From contig NZ_JAUTBF010000001.1 in the NCBI RefSeq assembly GCF_030818955.1, positions 2,108,001 through 2,172,000 on the forward strand: a DNA stretch of 64,000 bases, in the 5' to 3' direction. This DNA comes from Microbacterium trichothecenolyticum (GTDB lineage Bacteria > Actinomycetota > Actinomycetes > Actinomycetales > Microbacteriaceae). The notes below the pieces were generated by a model, which was not told the origin of the DNA, did no database searches, and saw only the letters and a program-made list of their open reading frames with translations. The position numbers and the translations under genes were made by a program. This document shows positions 25,848 to 34,786 of the stretch, piece after piece (positions within the stretch are counted from its first letter, which is position 1; the number at the start of each line of letters is the position of its first letter).

Positions 25848-26459
25848 GTGTTTACTGCCAAGACCTCCGACGCCCTCTCAGCCGTCGACGCCGACATCGA
25901 CAGCCTTCGCGCAGCACCCGACGCCAGCGACCTCACCAGCATCGAGCTCGTGGCGCGTTCCCTCGACCGCATTGCGGCCTACCACCGCTCCGGCATCCGC
26001 CTCAACAGTGGGCCAGTGCTTGATCCTCGCGCGTTCGCCGCGGCTCGCGCCTGCGATCGGCGCCGCGCACAAGGGGCGCATGATCGGTCCGCTCGTCGGC
26101 GAGTACCTCACATCCGCCCTCGGTCCCGGATTGTCCAACGGATTGGGCACGGCCGCCGAGGCGAGCTTCTGCGCCTCCGGCATGGGCGAGGAGACTTGGT
26201 CGTCGAGGCACGCCCCCGCCTCGCACAACGCTCTCGTCGCCTGCACGCCCTCGCGCGGCGTGATCTCGGTGCCCGACAACTGGCCGCTCGTACCCACGAT
26301 GGGCGTCGGCGCTCCTCAAACGCGCACGATCGGCGACCTGCAGCATGTGCTCGACGCGGTGGTCACCGACGATCCCGAGATTGAGGGCGACCTCCAGCGC
26401 ACGCAGCCGTTCATTGAGCTGCCGCGCCCGTCCGAGGTGTGTCCCCTGCAGTCGGGGCG
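25848..26459 (+). pseudogene. Amidase-signature enzyme, internally deleted and truncated
   Basis: The first frame has an amidase N-terminus (SDLT-like DASDLTSIELVARSLDRIAA, then YHRSGIRLNS and VLDPRAFAAARACDRRRAQG). Then the coding shifts frame to SALGPGLSNGLGTAAEASF, FCASGMGEETWSS, ACTPSRGVISVPDNWPLVPT and TQPFIELPRPSEV. About 80 residues with the catalytic Lys and cis-Ser are missing, and the C-terminus is cut at the right repeat. The last codons run in frame into the DUF4304 fragment. Confidence 0.65.
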
Positions 26460-26466
26460 CGTCTTG

Positions 26467-26628
26467 GACGACGACCTCTTCGCCTGGTTCTGCGCGACCG
26501 GGCGCCTCGCCGACGCTCGCGCCCAGTTCGCCGCCGCCCGCGAGCGCTTCGGGACGCAGGATCGCTGGCCGCGCCTCGCGGCGAACTTCGACGAGACCGC
26601 GCAGAAGTACGGCGTCGCACTGTCCTGA
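26467..26628 (+). pseudogene. DUF4304 gene 3' fragment
   Basis: The last 54 codons (DDDLFAWFCATGRLADARAQ to YGVALS) are the same as in the complete gene at 8335-8934. It has no start of its own; the frame opens in the amidase remnant. It is a by-product of the duplication. Confidence 0.9.
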
Positions 26629-26843
26629 CGTCGGCCCCTTCCGGATGCCGTGACCCCGGCGCCGACGATGTCGGGGGCCCCGCGTAGCCTGATGCCATGG
26701 CATCCCGACGTCCCACCGCAGCCCCCGCGCCCTACCGGTGCACCGAGTGCGGATGGACGACGCTGAAGTGGGTGGGCCGCTGCGGGGAGTGCCAGTCGTG
26801 GGGCACGGTGGTCGAGGCGGCGGAGCAGACGGGCATCGTCCGT
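26467..26843 (+). repeat. Right 377-bp direct repeat bounding the 17.7-kb insertion
   Basis: Second copy of 8,773-9,149, with no mismatch seen. It contains the radA promoter box TAGCCT (26685-26690), so the intact radA keeps its own promoter. Confidence 0.95.
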
Positions 26844-28064
26844 TCGATCGTCCCGGTCGCGCCGGGAGCGGCCCGCGCAGCCCGGCGCATCACCGAGATC
26901 GACACGCACGACGCCCCGCGACGAACGAGCGGTGTCGGCGAGTTCGACCGGGTGCTGGGCGGCGGCATCGTGCCGGGTGCCGCAATTCTGCTCAGCGGAG
27001 AGCCGGGGGTCGGCAAGTCGACGCTGCTGCTCGAGGTCGCCGCGAAGAGTGCGCACGCCGGTCGTCGCGTGCTCTACGCCAGCGGCGAAGAATCGGCGGC
27101 GCAGGTACGCCTGCGCGCCGAACGCACGGGCGCACTGCACGACGAACTGTTCCTGGCCGCCGAGACCGATCTCGCCACCATCCTCGGTCACATCGACCAG
27201 GTCGAACCGGGCCTGCTCATCGTCGACTCCGTCCAAACGGTGTCGTCGGCCCACAGCGACGGCGCGGCGGGGCAACCGGCGCAGGTGCGCGAGGTGGCCT
27301 CCGCCCTCATCCGCGTCGCCAAAGAGCGTGGGCTGCCCATCATCATCGTCGGACACGTCACGAAAGACGGCTCGATCGCGGGCCCCCGCATCCTGGAGCA
27401 CCTCGTCGACGTGGTCTGCCACTTCGAGGGCGACCGCCAGACGTCGCTGCGGTTCGTCCGGGCGCTCAAGAACCGCTTCGGCCCCACCGACGAGGTCGGC
27501 TGCTTCGACATGACCGGCACCGGCATCGCCGAGGTGGCCGACCCCAGCGCCCTGTTCCTCGGGCACGGCGAACCCGAACCGGGAACGTGCGTCACCATCG
27601 CGATGGAGGGTCGTCGCGCCCTGCCCGTCGAGATCCAAGCTCTGGCGGTGCGGCAGACGGCCCCCAACCCGCGACGCATCGTCAACGGCGTCGACTCATC
27701 GCGCGTCGCGATGGTGCTGGCGGTGCTCGAAAGCCGCATGGGGCTCACCCTCTCCGACCGCGATGTCTACGTCTCGACCGTCGGGGGCGTGCGTCTCGTC
27801 GAGCCGGCGGCCGACCTCGCCATCGCGATCGCGGTGGCCAACGCGGTGAAGAACCGCAAGGTGTCGAAACGCCTCGCGGCCATCGGCGAGCTGACGCTGA
27901 CGGGCGAGATCCGCAACGTCACCCAGGCGGCGCAGCGGGCCTCCGAGGCGAAACGGCTCGGGTATCACACCGTGCTCGACGCCTCGTCGCGCAAGCTGGC
28001 GCAGGCGCTCAACGAACTACAGGTGCGCGGTATGCCCCGCGACGACAGCGAGCCCGGCTTCTGA
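26697..28064 (+). CDS. radA: DNA repair protein RadA (Sms)
   Basis: 455 residues, full length. N-terminal C4 zinc finger (CTEC, CGEC; residues ~17-35), RecA-like ATPase with Walker A LLSGEPGVGKSTLLLEV, Walker B LLIVDSVQT, the RadA-specific ALKNRFGPTDEVGCF motif, and a C-terminal Lon-protease-like domain (VYVSTVGGVRLVEPAADLAI). It processes recombination intermediates and branch migration. The ATG lies 6 nt after a TAGCCT box, suggesting leaderless expression. It remains complete despite the insertion. Confidence 0.95.
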   Translation: MASRRPTAAPAPYRCTECGWTTLKWVGRCGECQSWGTVVEAAEQTGIVRSIVPVAPGAARAARRITEIDTHDAPRRTSGVGEFDRVLGGGIVPGAAILLSGEPGVGKSTLLLEVAAKSAHAGRRVLYASGEESAAQVRLRAERTGALHDELFLAAETDLATILGHIDQVEPGLLIVDSVQTVSSAHSDGAAGQPAQVREVASALIRVAKERGLPIIIVGHVTKDGSIAGPRILEHLVDVVCHFEGDRQTSLRFVRALKNRFGPTDEVGCFDMTGTGIAEVADPSALFLGHGEPEPGTCVTIAMEGRRALPVEIQALAVRQTAPNPRRIVNGVDSSRVAMVLAVLESRMGLTLSDRDVYVSTVGGVRLVEPAADLAIAIAVANAVKNRKVSKRLAAIGELTLTGEIRNVTQAAQRASEAKRLGYHTVLDASSRKLAQALNELQVRGMPRDDSEPGF

Positions 28065-28103
28065 GCTCACGGTCGGCTGGTACGCCGTCCGCGACAGAGC
28101 GGT

Positions 28104-28214
28104 TCAGCGCCCGGGAGGAGCGGAGCGACGACGCCGATGCGGCGACGTCATGCCGAGGACCGCGGGGATGACAAGTCCGGCGGCGCACACGGCACCGGCG
28201 ATCAGGTACTCCAT
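28104..28214 (-). CDS. Small membrane protein, 36 residues
   Basis: It reads MEYLIAGAVCAAGLVIPAVL then GMTSPHRRRRSAPPGR: one hydrophobic helix followed by a basic tail, consistent with an N-out, C-in single-pass membrane peptide. There is no clear ribosome site. It is convergent with radA. Function unknown. Confidence 0.4.
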   Translation of the reverse strand: MEYLIAGAVCAAGLVIPAVLGMTSPHRRRRSAPPGR

Positions 28215-28358
28215 GCCACGAGTCTTGCACGGGTTCCTCACCCGCGCGAGTCGCGTGCCTCACCCGTAGGGCTCCCGCAGAACGCCCCCGACGCGGCGCG
28301 GGAACGGTGCCGCACGGCGAGGCACGACACGGAGCGGCGCAGCGCGCGGCCGATCGAC

Positions 28359-28769
28359 TCAGGCGTCGAGAGCGGCGATCAGGTCAGCGGGCGACGCCTG
28401 GATCGGGTGCGGTCCCGCGATGTCGACGAACACCGTGGTGATGGCATCCTGGTGCGCCCCGAGGAACGCCCGCAGCCACTGCGGCGACTGCAACGCCACC
28501 TGCAGTGGGAGCGTCGCGGGCTTGTGCGCCGCATCGCTGAAAAGCAGCAGGGCGATCTGTCCCGTGCTCGGGTCGCGATACGTCCACACTTCTCCGACGT
28601 CGAGCGGATTGTCGGGATCACCCGCCGTCATGAGCGGCACGACGGTCGGACCGTGCCGCAGAGCGAACGCGATCGCCGCCATGTCCTGGGTCTGCAGGGC
28701 ATCGGTGAGCGCGGTGTTCTTGAAGTCCACGTCGACCTTCTTTCCCCTGCGCTTCTTGCCTGCGGCCAT
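28359..28769 (-). CDS. SseB-like domain protein
   Basis: 136 residues. A basic start (MAAGKKRRGKKVDVDF) precedes an SseB N-terminal-like fold: ALTDALQTQDMAAIAFALRH, VVPLMTAG, TGQIALLLFSDAAHKPAT and SPADLIAALDA. The family is widespread in actinobacteria and has no firm function. A TAGGCT box 6 nt before the ATG suggests a leaderless mRNA. Confidence 0.6.
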   Translation of the reverse strand: MAAGKKRRGKKVDVDFKNTALTDALQTQDMAAIAFALRHGPTVVPLMTAGDPDNPLDVGEVWTYRDPSTGQIALLLFSDAAHKPATLPLQVALQSPQWLRAFLGAHQDAITTVFVDIAGPHPIQASPADLIAALDA

Positions 28770-29003
28770 GCACCGAGCCTATCCACGCGGGGTCGCGCCC
28801 CGCGCCCGCGCTCGACGACGTGCAACGGCGGTGCACAACGAGCGCCTATACACCACCACGGCGCGGCCTGATCACGACATTGACAGTGCCGGCCAACGCA
28901 CGCTTGAGTGAGCACAACCGGCCCGGTCGACACGCATGACCTCCCCAGTGGCACCGGGCGCCGGTGAGACGGACGCGACACCCGCGGTGGAAAGGCGGCT
29001 CCC

Positions 29004-29294
29004 ATGACGACAACTCGCAGACCGGGCGCGGGGGTCGTCTGGGCCCGTGTCGAAGAGGGTTTCCACGTCGCGAGCCGCCACGGCGTGTTCATCGGCTACC
29101 TCGACCGGGCAGCCGACGACACCTACCTGGCGTTCGACGGGCGTCCCCGTCCGCTCGGTCGCTTCGCGAACCTCGTCGCCGCGATGTCGGCCGTGCTCAC
29201 CGCCCACGCGCAGCCGCCGTCGCCGGACGACCCGATCGTTCTCCGACAGGTGCACACCTCCGCGCGGAGCCTGCCGTACGTCCGGACCCGCTGA
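29004..29294 (+). CDS. Hypothetical protein upstream of the BLUF gene
   Basis: 96 residues (MTTTRRPGAGVVWARVEEGF, then SRHGVFIGYLDRAADDTYLA and PLGRFANLVAAMSAVLTAHA). It has no recognised domain. It overlaps the BLUF start by one base (TGATG), so the two are translated together and may work together. A GGCGGC ribosome-site-like stretch precedes the ATG. Confidence 0.65.
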   Translation: MTTTRRPGAGVVWARVEEGFHVASRHGVFIGYLDRAADDTYLAFDGRPRPLGRFANLVAAMSAVLTAHAQPPSPDDPIVLRQVHTSARSLPYVRTR

Positions 29295-29758
29295 TGGGCG
29301 GAGGACTCCACGCGATCACGTACGTCAGCACGGCGACGGCGCCCTTCTCTGACACCGAACTCGAAGCCCTTCTCACCTCCAGTCGTGCCACGAACCTCGC
29401 CCGCGACCTCACCGGCATGCTGCTGTACCGCGACGGCCGGTTTCTCCAGGTCTTGGAAGGCCCCGAAGACGACGTGCGCGAGATCATCGAGCGCATCGGG
29501 AACGACCCGCGCCACCGCGACATGCGCATCGTGTCGTCGGATCCGATCGCTGGGCGCCGCTTCGCGGAGTGGACGATGGGATACGAACCGATCGCCGCGC
29601 CCGCGTCTGCGCCGCCGGAGGGGTTCCGCGACAGTTTCGACGATCTCGACGCCCACGATGCGGCCCTCACCGCGCGAGCGCTGGTGGAGCTGACGGTGTG
29701 GTTCCACGCCCGCTCGGCCCCCGTCAGCGGCGACCCGGTCGACGCTGCCCGCTCCTAG
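29294..29758 (+). CDS. BLUF-domain blue-light photoreceptor
   Basis: 154 residues. The BLUF domain (residues ~5-95) has the flavin-contacting Tyr in AITYVSTATAPF, Asn in SSRATNLARDLTGMLLY and the key Gln in DGRFLQVLEGPEDDVREI. The MGYEPI end of the domain follows, then a short helical tail. With no output domain, short BLUF proteins signal by binding a partner; the co-translated upstream protein is a candidate. It converges on the GntR gene with 4-bp overlap. Confidence 0.9.
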   Translation: MGGGLHAITYVSTATAPFSDTELEALLTSSRATNLARDLTGMLLYRDGRFLQVLEGPEDDVREIIERIGNDPRHRDMRIVSSDPIAGRRFAEWTMGYEPIAAPASAPPEGFRDSFDDLDAHDAALTARALVELTVWFHARSAPVSGDPVDAARS

Positions 29759-30471
29759 GCCAGGAATCCCCGCAGGAGGGCCTCGGACCCGGCGAGGTGG
29801 TCGCGCATGGCCGCGTGGGCGGCATCCGGGCGTCCGGCGAGGATCGCCGACACCACCGCGGCGTGCTGCGACGTCGAATGATCGATGTTGCGCGGCAGCA
29901 GCGGAAAGGTGTCGAGCCAGGCATTCACCCGCGCACGGTTGTCGGCGACCAGCGGCACGAGAGAGGGGATGCCGCTGAGCTCGGCGATCGTGAGGTGCAG
30001 CAGCGTGTCGAGCCGGCGGTAATCCCCTCCCCCGGCAGCTGCCGCAGCTTCGTGCCGCGCCCACAGCACCTCGCGATCCTCGGCCGAGAGCGTCCGCTCG
30101 GCGGCGGCGCGGGCGGCACCCGTCTCGAGCACGGTGCGGAGAGCCACGACGTCGGCGAGCTCATCGGGCGAGATGGCCGCGGGCACCGTGGGCCGCGGCA
30201 CGGGGTCGACCACGAACGTTCCGCCGTAGCGTCCGCGGCGCGTCTCGAGCCAACCGGCGTCGGCGAGCTCTCGAATGGCCTCCCGCACCGTGTCGCGGCT
30301 CACGCCGTACAGCACGGCCAGCTCTCGCTCAGCGGGCAGGGACTCCCCCGGCGCGACCAGCCCCAACCGCACCGTCTGCACGATGCGCGCCGTGGTGTCT
30401 TCGAGCGCGTTGCCGCTGCGCACGGGCCGGTACACGGCCCGGCGCAGGTCGTCGAGGGGCGCTTCGCTCAC
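29755..30471 (-). CDS. GntR regulator, FadR subfamily (FCD domain)
   Basis: 238 residues. The winged HTH (VQTVRLGLVAPGESLPAERE, LAVLYGVSRDTVREAIRELA, TRRGRYGGTFV) is followed by an all-helical FCD domain with acidic/His metal-ligand candidates (DDVVALRTVLETGAARAAAE, LDTLLHLTIAELSG, STSQHAAVVSAIL). FCD regulators sense small carboxylates. It is the last gene of the gamma-glutamyl catabolic operon and probably represses it; the palindrome at 34,813 is a candidate site. Confidence 0.88.
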   Translation of the reverse strand: MSEAPLDDLRRAVYRPVRSGNALEDTTARIVQTVRLGLVAPGESLPAERELAVLYGVSRDTVREAIRELADAGWLETRRGRYGGTFVVDPVPRPTVPAAISPDELADVVALRTVLETGAARAAAERTLSAEDREVLWARHEAAAAAGGGDYRRLDTLLHLTIAELSGIPSLVPLVADNRARVNAWLDTFPLLPRNIDHSTSQHAAVVSAILAGRPDAAHAAMRDHLAGSEALLRGFLA

Positions 30472-30495
30472 CCTGTCAGCCTGTCACGCCACGGT

Positions 30496-31275
30496 TCACA
30501 GGGGCGTGACGTACGCGTTGGTGATACCGCCGTCGACGACGAACGCCGTCGCGGTGATGAATGACGCGTCATCGGATCCCAGGAAAGCCACGGCCGCAGC
30601 CATCTCCTCCGGCTCCGCGAACCGGCCCATCGGCACGTGCACGAGCCGGCGCTGCGCGCGCTCGGGATCCTTCGCGAAGAGCTCCTGCAGCAGGGGCGTG
30701 TTGACCGGTCCCGGGCAGAGGGCGTTCACGCGGATGCCCTGGCGAGCGAACTGCACACCGAGCTCGCGGGTCATCGCGAGCACGCCGCCCTTGGAGGCGG
30801 TGTACGAGATCTGCGAGGTCGCCGAGCCCAGCAGCGCCACGAACGACGCGGTGTTGATGATCGACCCCTTGCCCGCGGGCACCATGTGCCGCAGCGCCGC
30901 CCGCGAGCACAGGTACACGCTCTTGAGGTTGACGTCTTGCACGCGGTCCCACGCGGGAAGCTCGGTCGTCTCGATCGAGTCGTCGTCGGCGGGCGAGATG
31001 CCGGCGTTGTTGAAGGCGATGTCGACGCTGCCGAGGTCGGCGGCGACGCCGTCGAACAGCGCGTCGACGGATGCCTCGTCGGCGACGTTCACCTGCCGGA
31101 ACACCCCGCCCACCTCGGTGGCGGCAGCGAGCCCGGTCGTCTCGTCGAGGTCGGCGATGACGACGCGGGCGCCCTCGGCGGCGAAACGGCGAGCGGTGGC
31201 GAGGCCGATGCCGCTCGCGCCGCCGGTGACGATGGCGACGCGGTCGCGCAGGCGCTGGGTGAGGTCGATGGTCAT
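30496..31275 (-). CDS. SDR-family oxidoreductase, probable gamma-glutamyl-aminoalcohol dehydrogenase
   Basis: 259 residues, classical SDR: VAIVTGGASGIGLATARRFA (cofactor loop), VIADLDETTG (NAD-preferring Asp), FNNAGISPADDD, and catalytic Ser in SIINTASFVALLGS with YTASKGG (Tyr, Lys). It lies between the regulator and the aldehyde dehydrogenase. In a putrescine pathway this step would be an FAD oxidase; an SDR here fits oxidation of an alcohol, such as gamma-glutamylethanolamide, to the aldehyde. That role is inferred. Confidence 0.8.
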   Translation of the reverse strand: MTIDLTQRLRDRVAIVTGGASGIGLATARRFAAEGARVVIADLDETTGLAAATEVGGVFRQVNVADEASVDALFDGVAADLGSVDIAFNNAGISPADDDSIETTELPAWDRVQDVNLKSVYLCSRAALRHMVPAGKGSIINTASFVALLGSATSQISYTASKGGVLAMTRELGVQFARQGIRVNALCPGPVNTPLLQELFAKDPERAQRRLVHVPMGRFAEPEEMAAAVAFLGSDDASFITATAFVVDGGITNAYVTPL

Positions 31276-31321
31276 GTGCGGTGGTTCCTTCTGCGTGTGC
31301 GGGTCGGGGAAGGGGGTGAGG

Positions 31322-32677
31322 TCACTCGGTGGCGTAGAAGACGTTCTTCGTCTCGGTGAAGTGCTCGGCGGCATCCGGTCCGAGCTCGCGGCCGAGGCCC
31401 GAGGCCTTCATGCCGCCGAAGGGTGTGGAGTACCGCACCGACGAGTGCGAGTTCACCGACAGCACGCCGCTGCGCACCCCGCGCGAGACCCGGATGCCAC
31501 GCCCCAGGTTCTCGGTCCAGATCGAGCCCGCGAGGCCGTAGGCGGTGTCGTTGGCGAGGCGGATGGCATCCGCTTCGTCGTCGAACGGCAGCACGGCCAG
31601 CACGGGGCCGAAGACCTCGTCGCGCACGAGTCGGTCACCCGGCTGCGCGAGCACGACCGCCGGCGCGAACCAGAAGCCGTCGCCCTCGGGAGCCGAGCCG
31701 CGGAAGGCGACGTCGACGCCGTCGAGGAAGCCCTGCACGGTGGAGCGGTGGGATGCCGAGATGAGCGGGCCCATCTGCGTGTCCTCGCTCGTCGGGTCAC
31801 CGACTCTCCACGCGGCCACGGCGGGTTCGAGCAGCTCGAGGAAGCGGTCGTAGACGCTCCGCTGGACGAGCAGGCGGCTGCGCGCGCAGCAGTCCTGACC
31901 CGCATTGTCGAACACCGAGCCGGGGACTCCCGCTGCGGCTTTCTCGAGATCGGCGTCGGCGAAGACGATGTTGGCGCTCTTGCCGCCGAGTTCGAGGGTC
32001 ACGGGCTTCAGCAGCTGCGCGCAGCCCGCGGCGACCTCGGTGCCGACCTCGGTGGAGCCGGTGAAGACGACCTTGTGCACGTCGGGGTGCGAGACGAAGC
32101 GCTGGCCCACGACCGAGCCTGAACCCACGACGACCTGGAACAGGCCTTCCGGGAGCCCCGCCTCGAGCGCCAGTTCGCCCAGGCGGATGGCCGTGAGGGG
32201 CGTGAGTTCGGCGGGCTTGAGCACGACGGCGTTGCCCGCGGCGAGCGCGGGCGCGAAGCCCCACGCGGCGATCGTCATGGGGAAGTTCCACGGCACGATG
32301 ATCCCGACCACGCCGTAGGGCTCGTGGTAGGTCACGTCGAGCCCGCCGGCCACGGGGATCTGCGACCCGATGAGGCGTTCGGGGGCACCGGCGTAGTAGT
32401 TGAGCACCTGGGCGACGTGCTGCGCCTCCCACCGGGCAGACCCGATCGGGTGGCCGGAGTTCTTCACTTCGAGGGCTGCCAGCTCCTCGACGTGCGCCTC
32501 GACGACGCGGGCGAAGGCGCGCAGCGCGTCGGCACGGGCGACGGGGGCGAGAGCTGCCCAGGCGCGCTGCGCGCGCACGGCGCCGTCGACGGCGGCATCC
32601 ACCTGGCCGACCTCGGCGCGTTCGAGCGTGGTGATGGCCGACCCCGTCGAGGGGTCGATGACGGTGAAGGTGCTCAT
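31322..32677 (-). CDS. Aldehyde dehydrogenase (gamma-glutamyl-aminoaldehyde type)
   Basis: 451 residues from ATG 32677, which overlaps the PuuD-like stop (ATGA). Catalytic motifs: PWNFPMTIAAWGFAPALAAG (cofactor), FTGSTEVGTEVAAG, LELGGKSANIVFADAD (Glu) and NAGQDCCARSRLLVQ (Cys nucleophile). It oxidises an aldehyde to a carboxylate with NAD. With the neighbours, the likely substrate is a gamma-glutamylated amino-aldehyde. Confidence 0.85.
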   Translation of the reverse strand: MSTFTVIDPSTGSAITTLERAEVGQVDAAVDGAVRAQRAWAALAPVARADALRAFARVVEAHVEELAALEVKNSGHPIGSARWEAQHVAQVLNYYAGAPERLIGSQIPVAGGLDVTYHEPYGVVGIIVPWNFPMTIAAWGFAPALAAGNAVVLKPAELTPLTAIRLGELALEAGLPEGLFQVVVGSGSVVGQRFVSHPDVHKVVFTGSTEVGTEVAAGCAQLLKPVTLELGGKSANIVFADADLEKAAAGVPGSVFDNAGQDCCARSRLLVQRSVYDRFLELLEPAVAAWRVGDPTSEDTQMGPLISASHRSTVQGFLDGVDVAFRGSAPEGDGFWFAPAVVLAQPGDRLVRDEVFGPVLAVLPFDDEADAIRLANDTAYGLAGSIWTENLGRGIRVSRGVRSGVLSVNSHSSVRYSTPFGGMKASGLGRELGPDAAEHFTETKNVFYATE

Positions 32678-33450
32678 GCGGGGACTCCCTGGTGCTCGGA
32701 GAAACGTGCGGCCCGGTACGCCGCCGCCGCGGCCACGAGACCGAGGAACAGCCGCCGGTCCTCGGCGTTCTCCTCGGGATGCCACTGCACGGCCACGACG
32801 TAGTCGTCGCCCTCGGTCTCGACGGCCTGCACGAGACCGTCGTCAGTGCGAGCGGTCACGCGGAGACCATCACCGACCCGGTCGACGCCCTGGTGGTGGT
32901 AGCTGTGCACGGTGAGCGCTCCGGCACCGACGAGGCCTGCGAGCCGGGTGTCGGCATCCACCTCGACGACGTTCTCGGCGAAGACCCCGCCGCCGATGCG
33001 GTACCGCTCGGTGCCGAGCGCCTCGGGCAGGTGCTGGTGCAGCGTGCCGCCGAGGGCGACGTTGAGCAGCTGCAGACCGCGGCAGATGCCGAAGACCGGG
33101 ATGCCGCGCTCCCGCGCCCCCGCGAGCAGCGCGAGCTCCCACGCATCGCGGTCGGCGCGCGCGGGGTCGGTGAGCGGGTGGCGCTCGGCGCCGTAGAGCT
33201 CGGGCTGCACGTCGAGGCCACCGGTGAGGATGAGGCCGTCGAGGCCGTCGAGCACGGCCGCGGCGGCCTGCTCGGGCCGGGGCTGCGGGGGCAGCAGCAC
33301 GGCGGTGGCGCCCGAGGCGGTCACCGCGTCGAAGTACTGCTGGGGCAGGAACGAGGCACGCACGTCCCAGACCCCCTGCTTCGCCCGCTCCAGATAGGTG
33401 GTCAGCCCCACGACGGGGGTTCTGCTCGGATCAGAGGCGCTCAAAACCAC
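32674..33450 (-). CDS. Gamma-glutamyl hydrolase, peptidase C26 class (PuuD-like)
   Basis: 258 residues, class I glutamine amidotransferase fold: LILTGGLDVQPELYG (oxyanion), FGICRGLQLLNVALGG with the Cys nucleophile, and VAVQWHPEENAEDRR with His and Glu of the triad. In PuuD this releases glutamate from gamma-glutamyl-GABA. Here it would free the final carboxylated product. The GTG start at 33450 lies 20 nt inside the glutamine-synthetase-like gene. Confidence 0.87.
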   Translation of the reverse strand: MVLSASDPSRTPVVGLTTYLERAKQGVWDVRASFLPQQYFDAVTASGATAVLLPPQPRPEQAAAAVLDGLDGLILTGGLDVQPELYGAERHPLTDPARADRDAWELALLAGARERGIPVFGICRGLQLLNVALGGTLHQHLPEALGTERYRIGGGVFAENVVEVDADTRLAGLVGAGALTVHSYHHQGVDRVGDGLRVTARTDDGLVQAVETEGDDYVVAVQWHPEENAEDRRLFLGLVAAAAAYRAARFSEHQGVPA

Positions 33451-34786
33451 GCACCCGCTCCCAATCGGTCACGGCGGCGTCGAAGGCCTCGACCTCGATG
33501 CGCGCCTGGTTCAGATAGTGCTCGACGACATCGTCGCCGAAGGCTGCGCGGGCGATCGTCGACTCGCTGAAGAGTCGCGCCGCCTCGCGCAGGGTCGTGG
33601 GGAGCGTGTCGACGCCGGCGTCGTACGCGTTGCCGGTGAGCGGCGCGGGCAGCTCCAGCTCGTTCTCGATGCCGTACAGACCACCCGCGATGATCGCCGA
33701 AATGGCCAGGTAGGGGTTCACATCTCCCCCGGGCACGCGGTTCTCCACCCGCAGCGACCCGCCGTGGCCGACCACGCGCAGGGCGCACGTGCGGTTGTCG
33801 ACGCCCCACGCGACGCCGGTCGGGGCGAACGAGCCCTTCGCGTAGCGCTTGTACGAGTTGATGGTGGGGGCGTACAGCAGCGTGAACTCGCGGAGGGTCG
33901 CCAGAACGCCGGCGATCCAGTGCCCCATGAGCGGGCTGAAGCCGTACTGACCGTCGCCGGCCATGACGGCCGACCCGTCGTCGCCGCGCACCGAGAGGTG
34001 GATGTGGCAGCTGTTGCCCTCGCGCTCGTTGAACTTGGCCATGAAGGTGAGCGACTTGCCGTGCCGGTCGGCGATCTCCTTCGCGCCGTTCTTGTAGATC
34101 GTGTGGTTGTCGGCGGTCTCAAGCGCCTCGGCGTAGCGGAACGAGATCTCCTGCTGGCCGTAGTTGCACTCGCCCTTGACGCCCTCGCAGTACATGCCGG
34201 CGCCGTCCATGCCGAGGCGGATGTCGCGCAGCAGCGGCTCGAGGCGGGTGGTGGCGAGCAGGTTGTAGTCGACGTTGTAGTCGGTCGAGGCGGTCAGGCC
34301 GGTGTACTTCTTCGCCCACGCCTCGCGGAACGAGTCGTCGAAGACGATGAACTCCAGCTCCGTCCCCGCGTGCGCGGTGAGGCCTCGCTCGGCCAGGCGG
34401 GCACGCTGGGCGTTCAGGATGCCGCGCGGCGACTGCGCCACGTGCGCCCGGTCCTCCCATGCGAGGTCGGCCACGACGAGAGCCGTTCCCGGCTGCCACG
34501 GGACGCGGCGGAGCGTGTCGAGGTCGGGCACGAGCAGCATGTCGCCGTAGCCCTTCTCCCAGCTCGACATCGCGTAGCCGTCGACGGTGTTGAGGTCGAC
34601 GTCGACGGAGAGCAGGTAATTGCAGGCCTCGGCGCCGTGCGGCAGCACCTCGTCGCGCCAGAAGCGCGCGGCCACGCGCTTGCCGACGAGACGTCCCTGG
34701 GCGTCGGGGAAGGCCACGACGACCGTGTCGATCTCTCCCGCCTCGATCGCGGCATCCAATTCTGCGGTGGTGAGATTGCCCGCCAT
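33431..34786 (-). CDS. Glutamine-synthetase-like gamma-glutamyl-amine ligase (GlnA4/PuuA type)
   Basis: 451 residues. It has the catalytic GS core: AGTELEFIVFDD (metal Glu), GQQEISFRYAEALETADNHT, FMAKFNEREGNSCHIHLSVR (His, metal), GVDNRTCALRVVGHG (ATP/phosphate Arg) and ENRVPGGDVNPYLAISAIIA. It lacks the Tyr-adenylation loop of true GlnA. It ligates glutamate to an amine using ATP. GlnA4 of Streptomyces acts on ethanolamine and PuuA on putrescine; the permease favours ethanolamine. Confidence 0.87.
   Translation of the reverse strand: MAGNLTTAELDAAIEAGEIDTVVVAFPDAQGRLVGKRVAARFWRDEVLPHGAEACNYLLSVDVDLNTVDGYAMSSWEKGYGDMLLVPDLDTLRRVPWQPGTALVVADLAWEDRAHVAQSPRGILNAQRARLAERGLTAHAGTELEFIVFDDSFREAWAKKYTGLTASTDYNVDYNLLATTRLEPLLRDIRLGMDGAGMYCEGVKGECNYGQQEISFRYAEALETADNHTIYKNGAKEIADRHGKSLTFMAKFNEREGNSCHIHLSVRGDDGSAVMAGDGQYGFSPLMGHWIAGVLATLREFTLLYAPTINSYKRYAKGSFAPTGVAWGVDNRTCALRVVGHGGSLRVENRVPGGDVNPYLAISAIIAGGLYGIENELELPAPLTGNAYDAGVDTLPTTLREAARLFSESTIARAAFGDDVVEHYLNQARIEVEAFDAAVTDWERVRGFERL

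Larger units (their letters stand above)
9150..26466. mobile_element. 17.3-kb inserted catabolic island between DUF4304 and radA
   Basis: Bounded by the 377-bp direct repeats. The left edge holds a relaxase remnant and the right edge an amidase remnant, so both edges cut into genes. The interior has a complete importer and enzyme set under one regulator. No integrase, transposase or terminal inverted repeat is present. The structure fits a circle carrying a short piece of DUF4304-radA sequence that integrated by one homologous crossover. Excision would restore the ancestral locus and release 17,694 bp. Confidence 0.8.
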
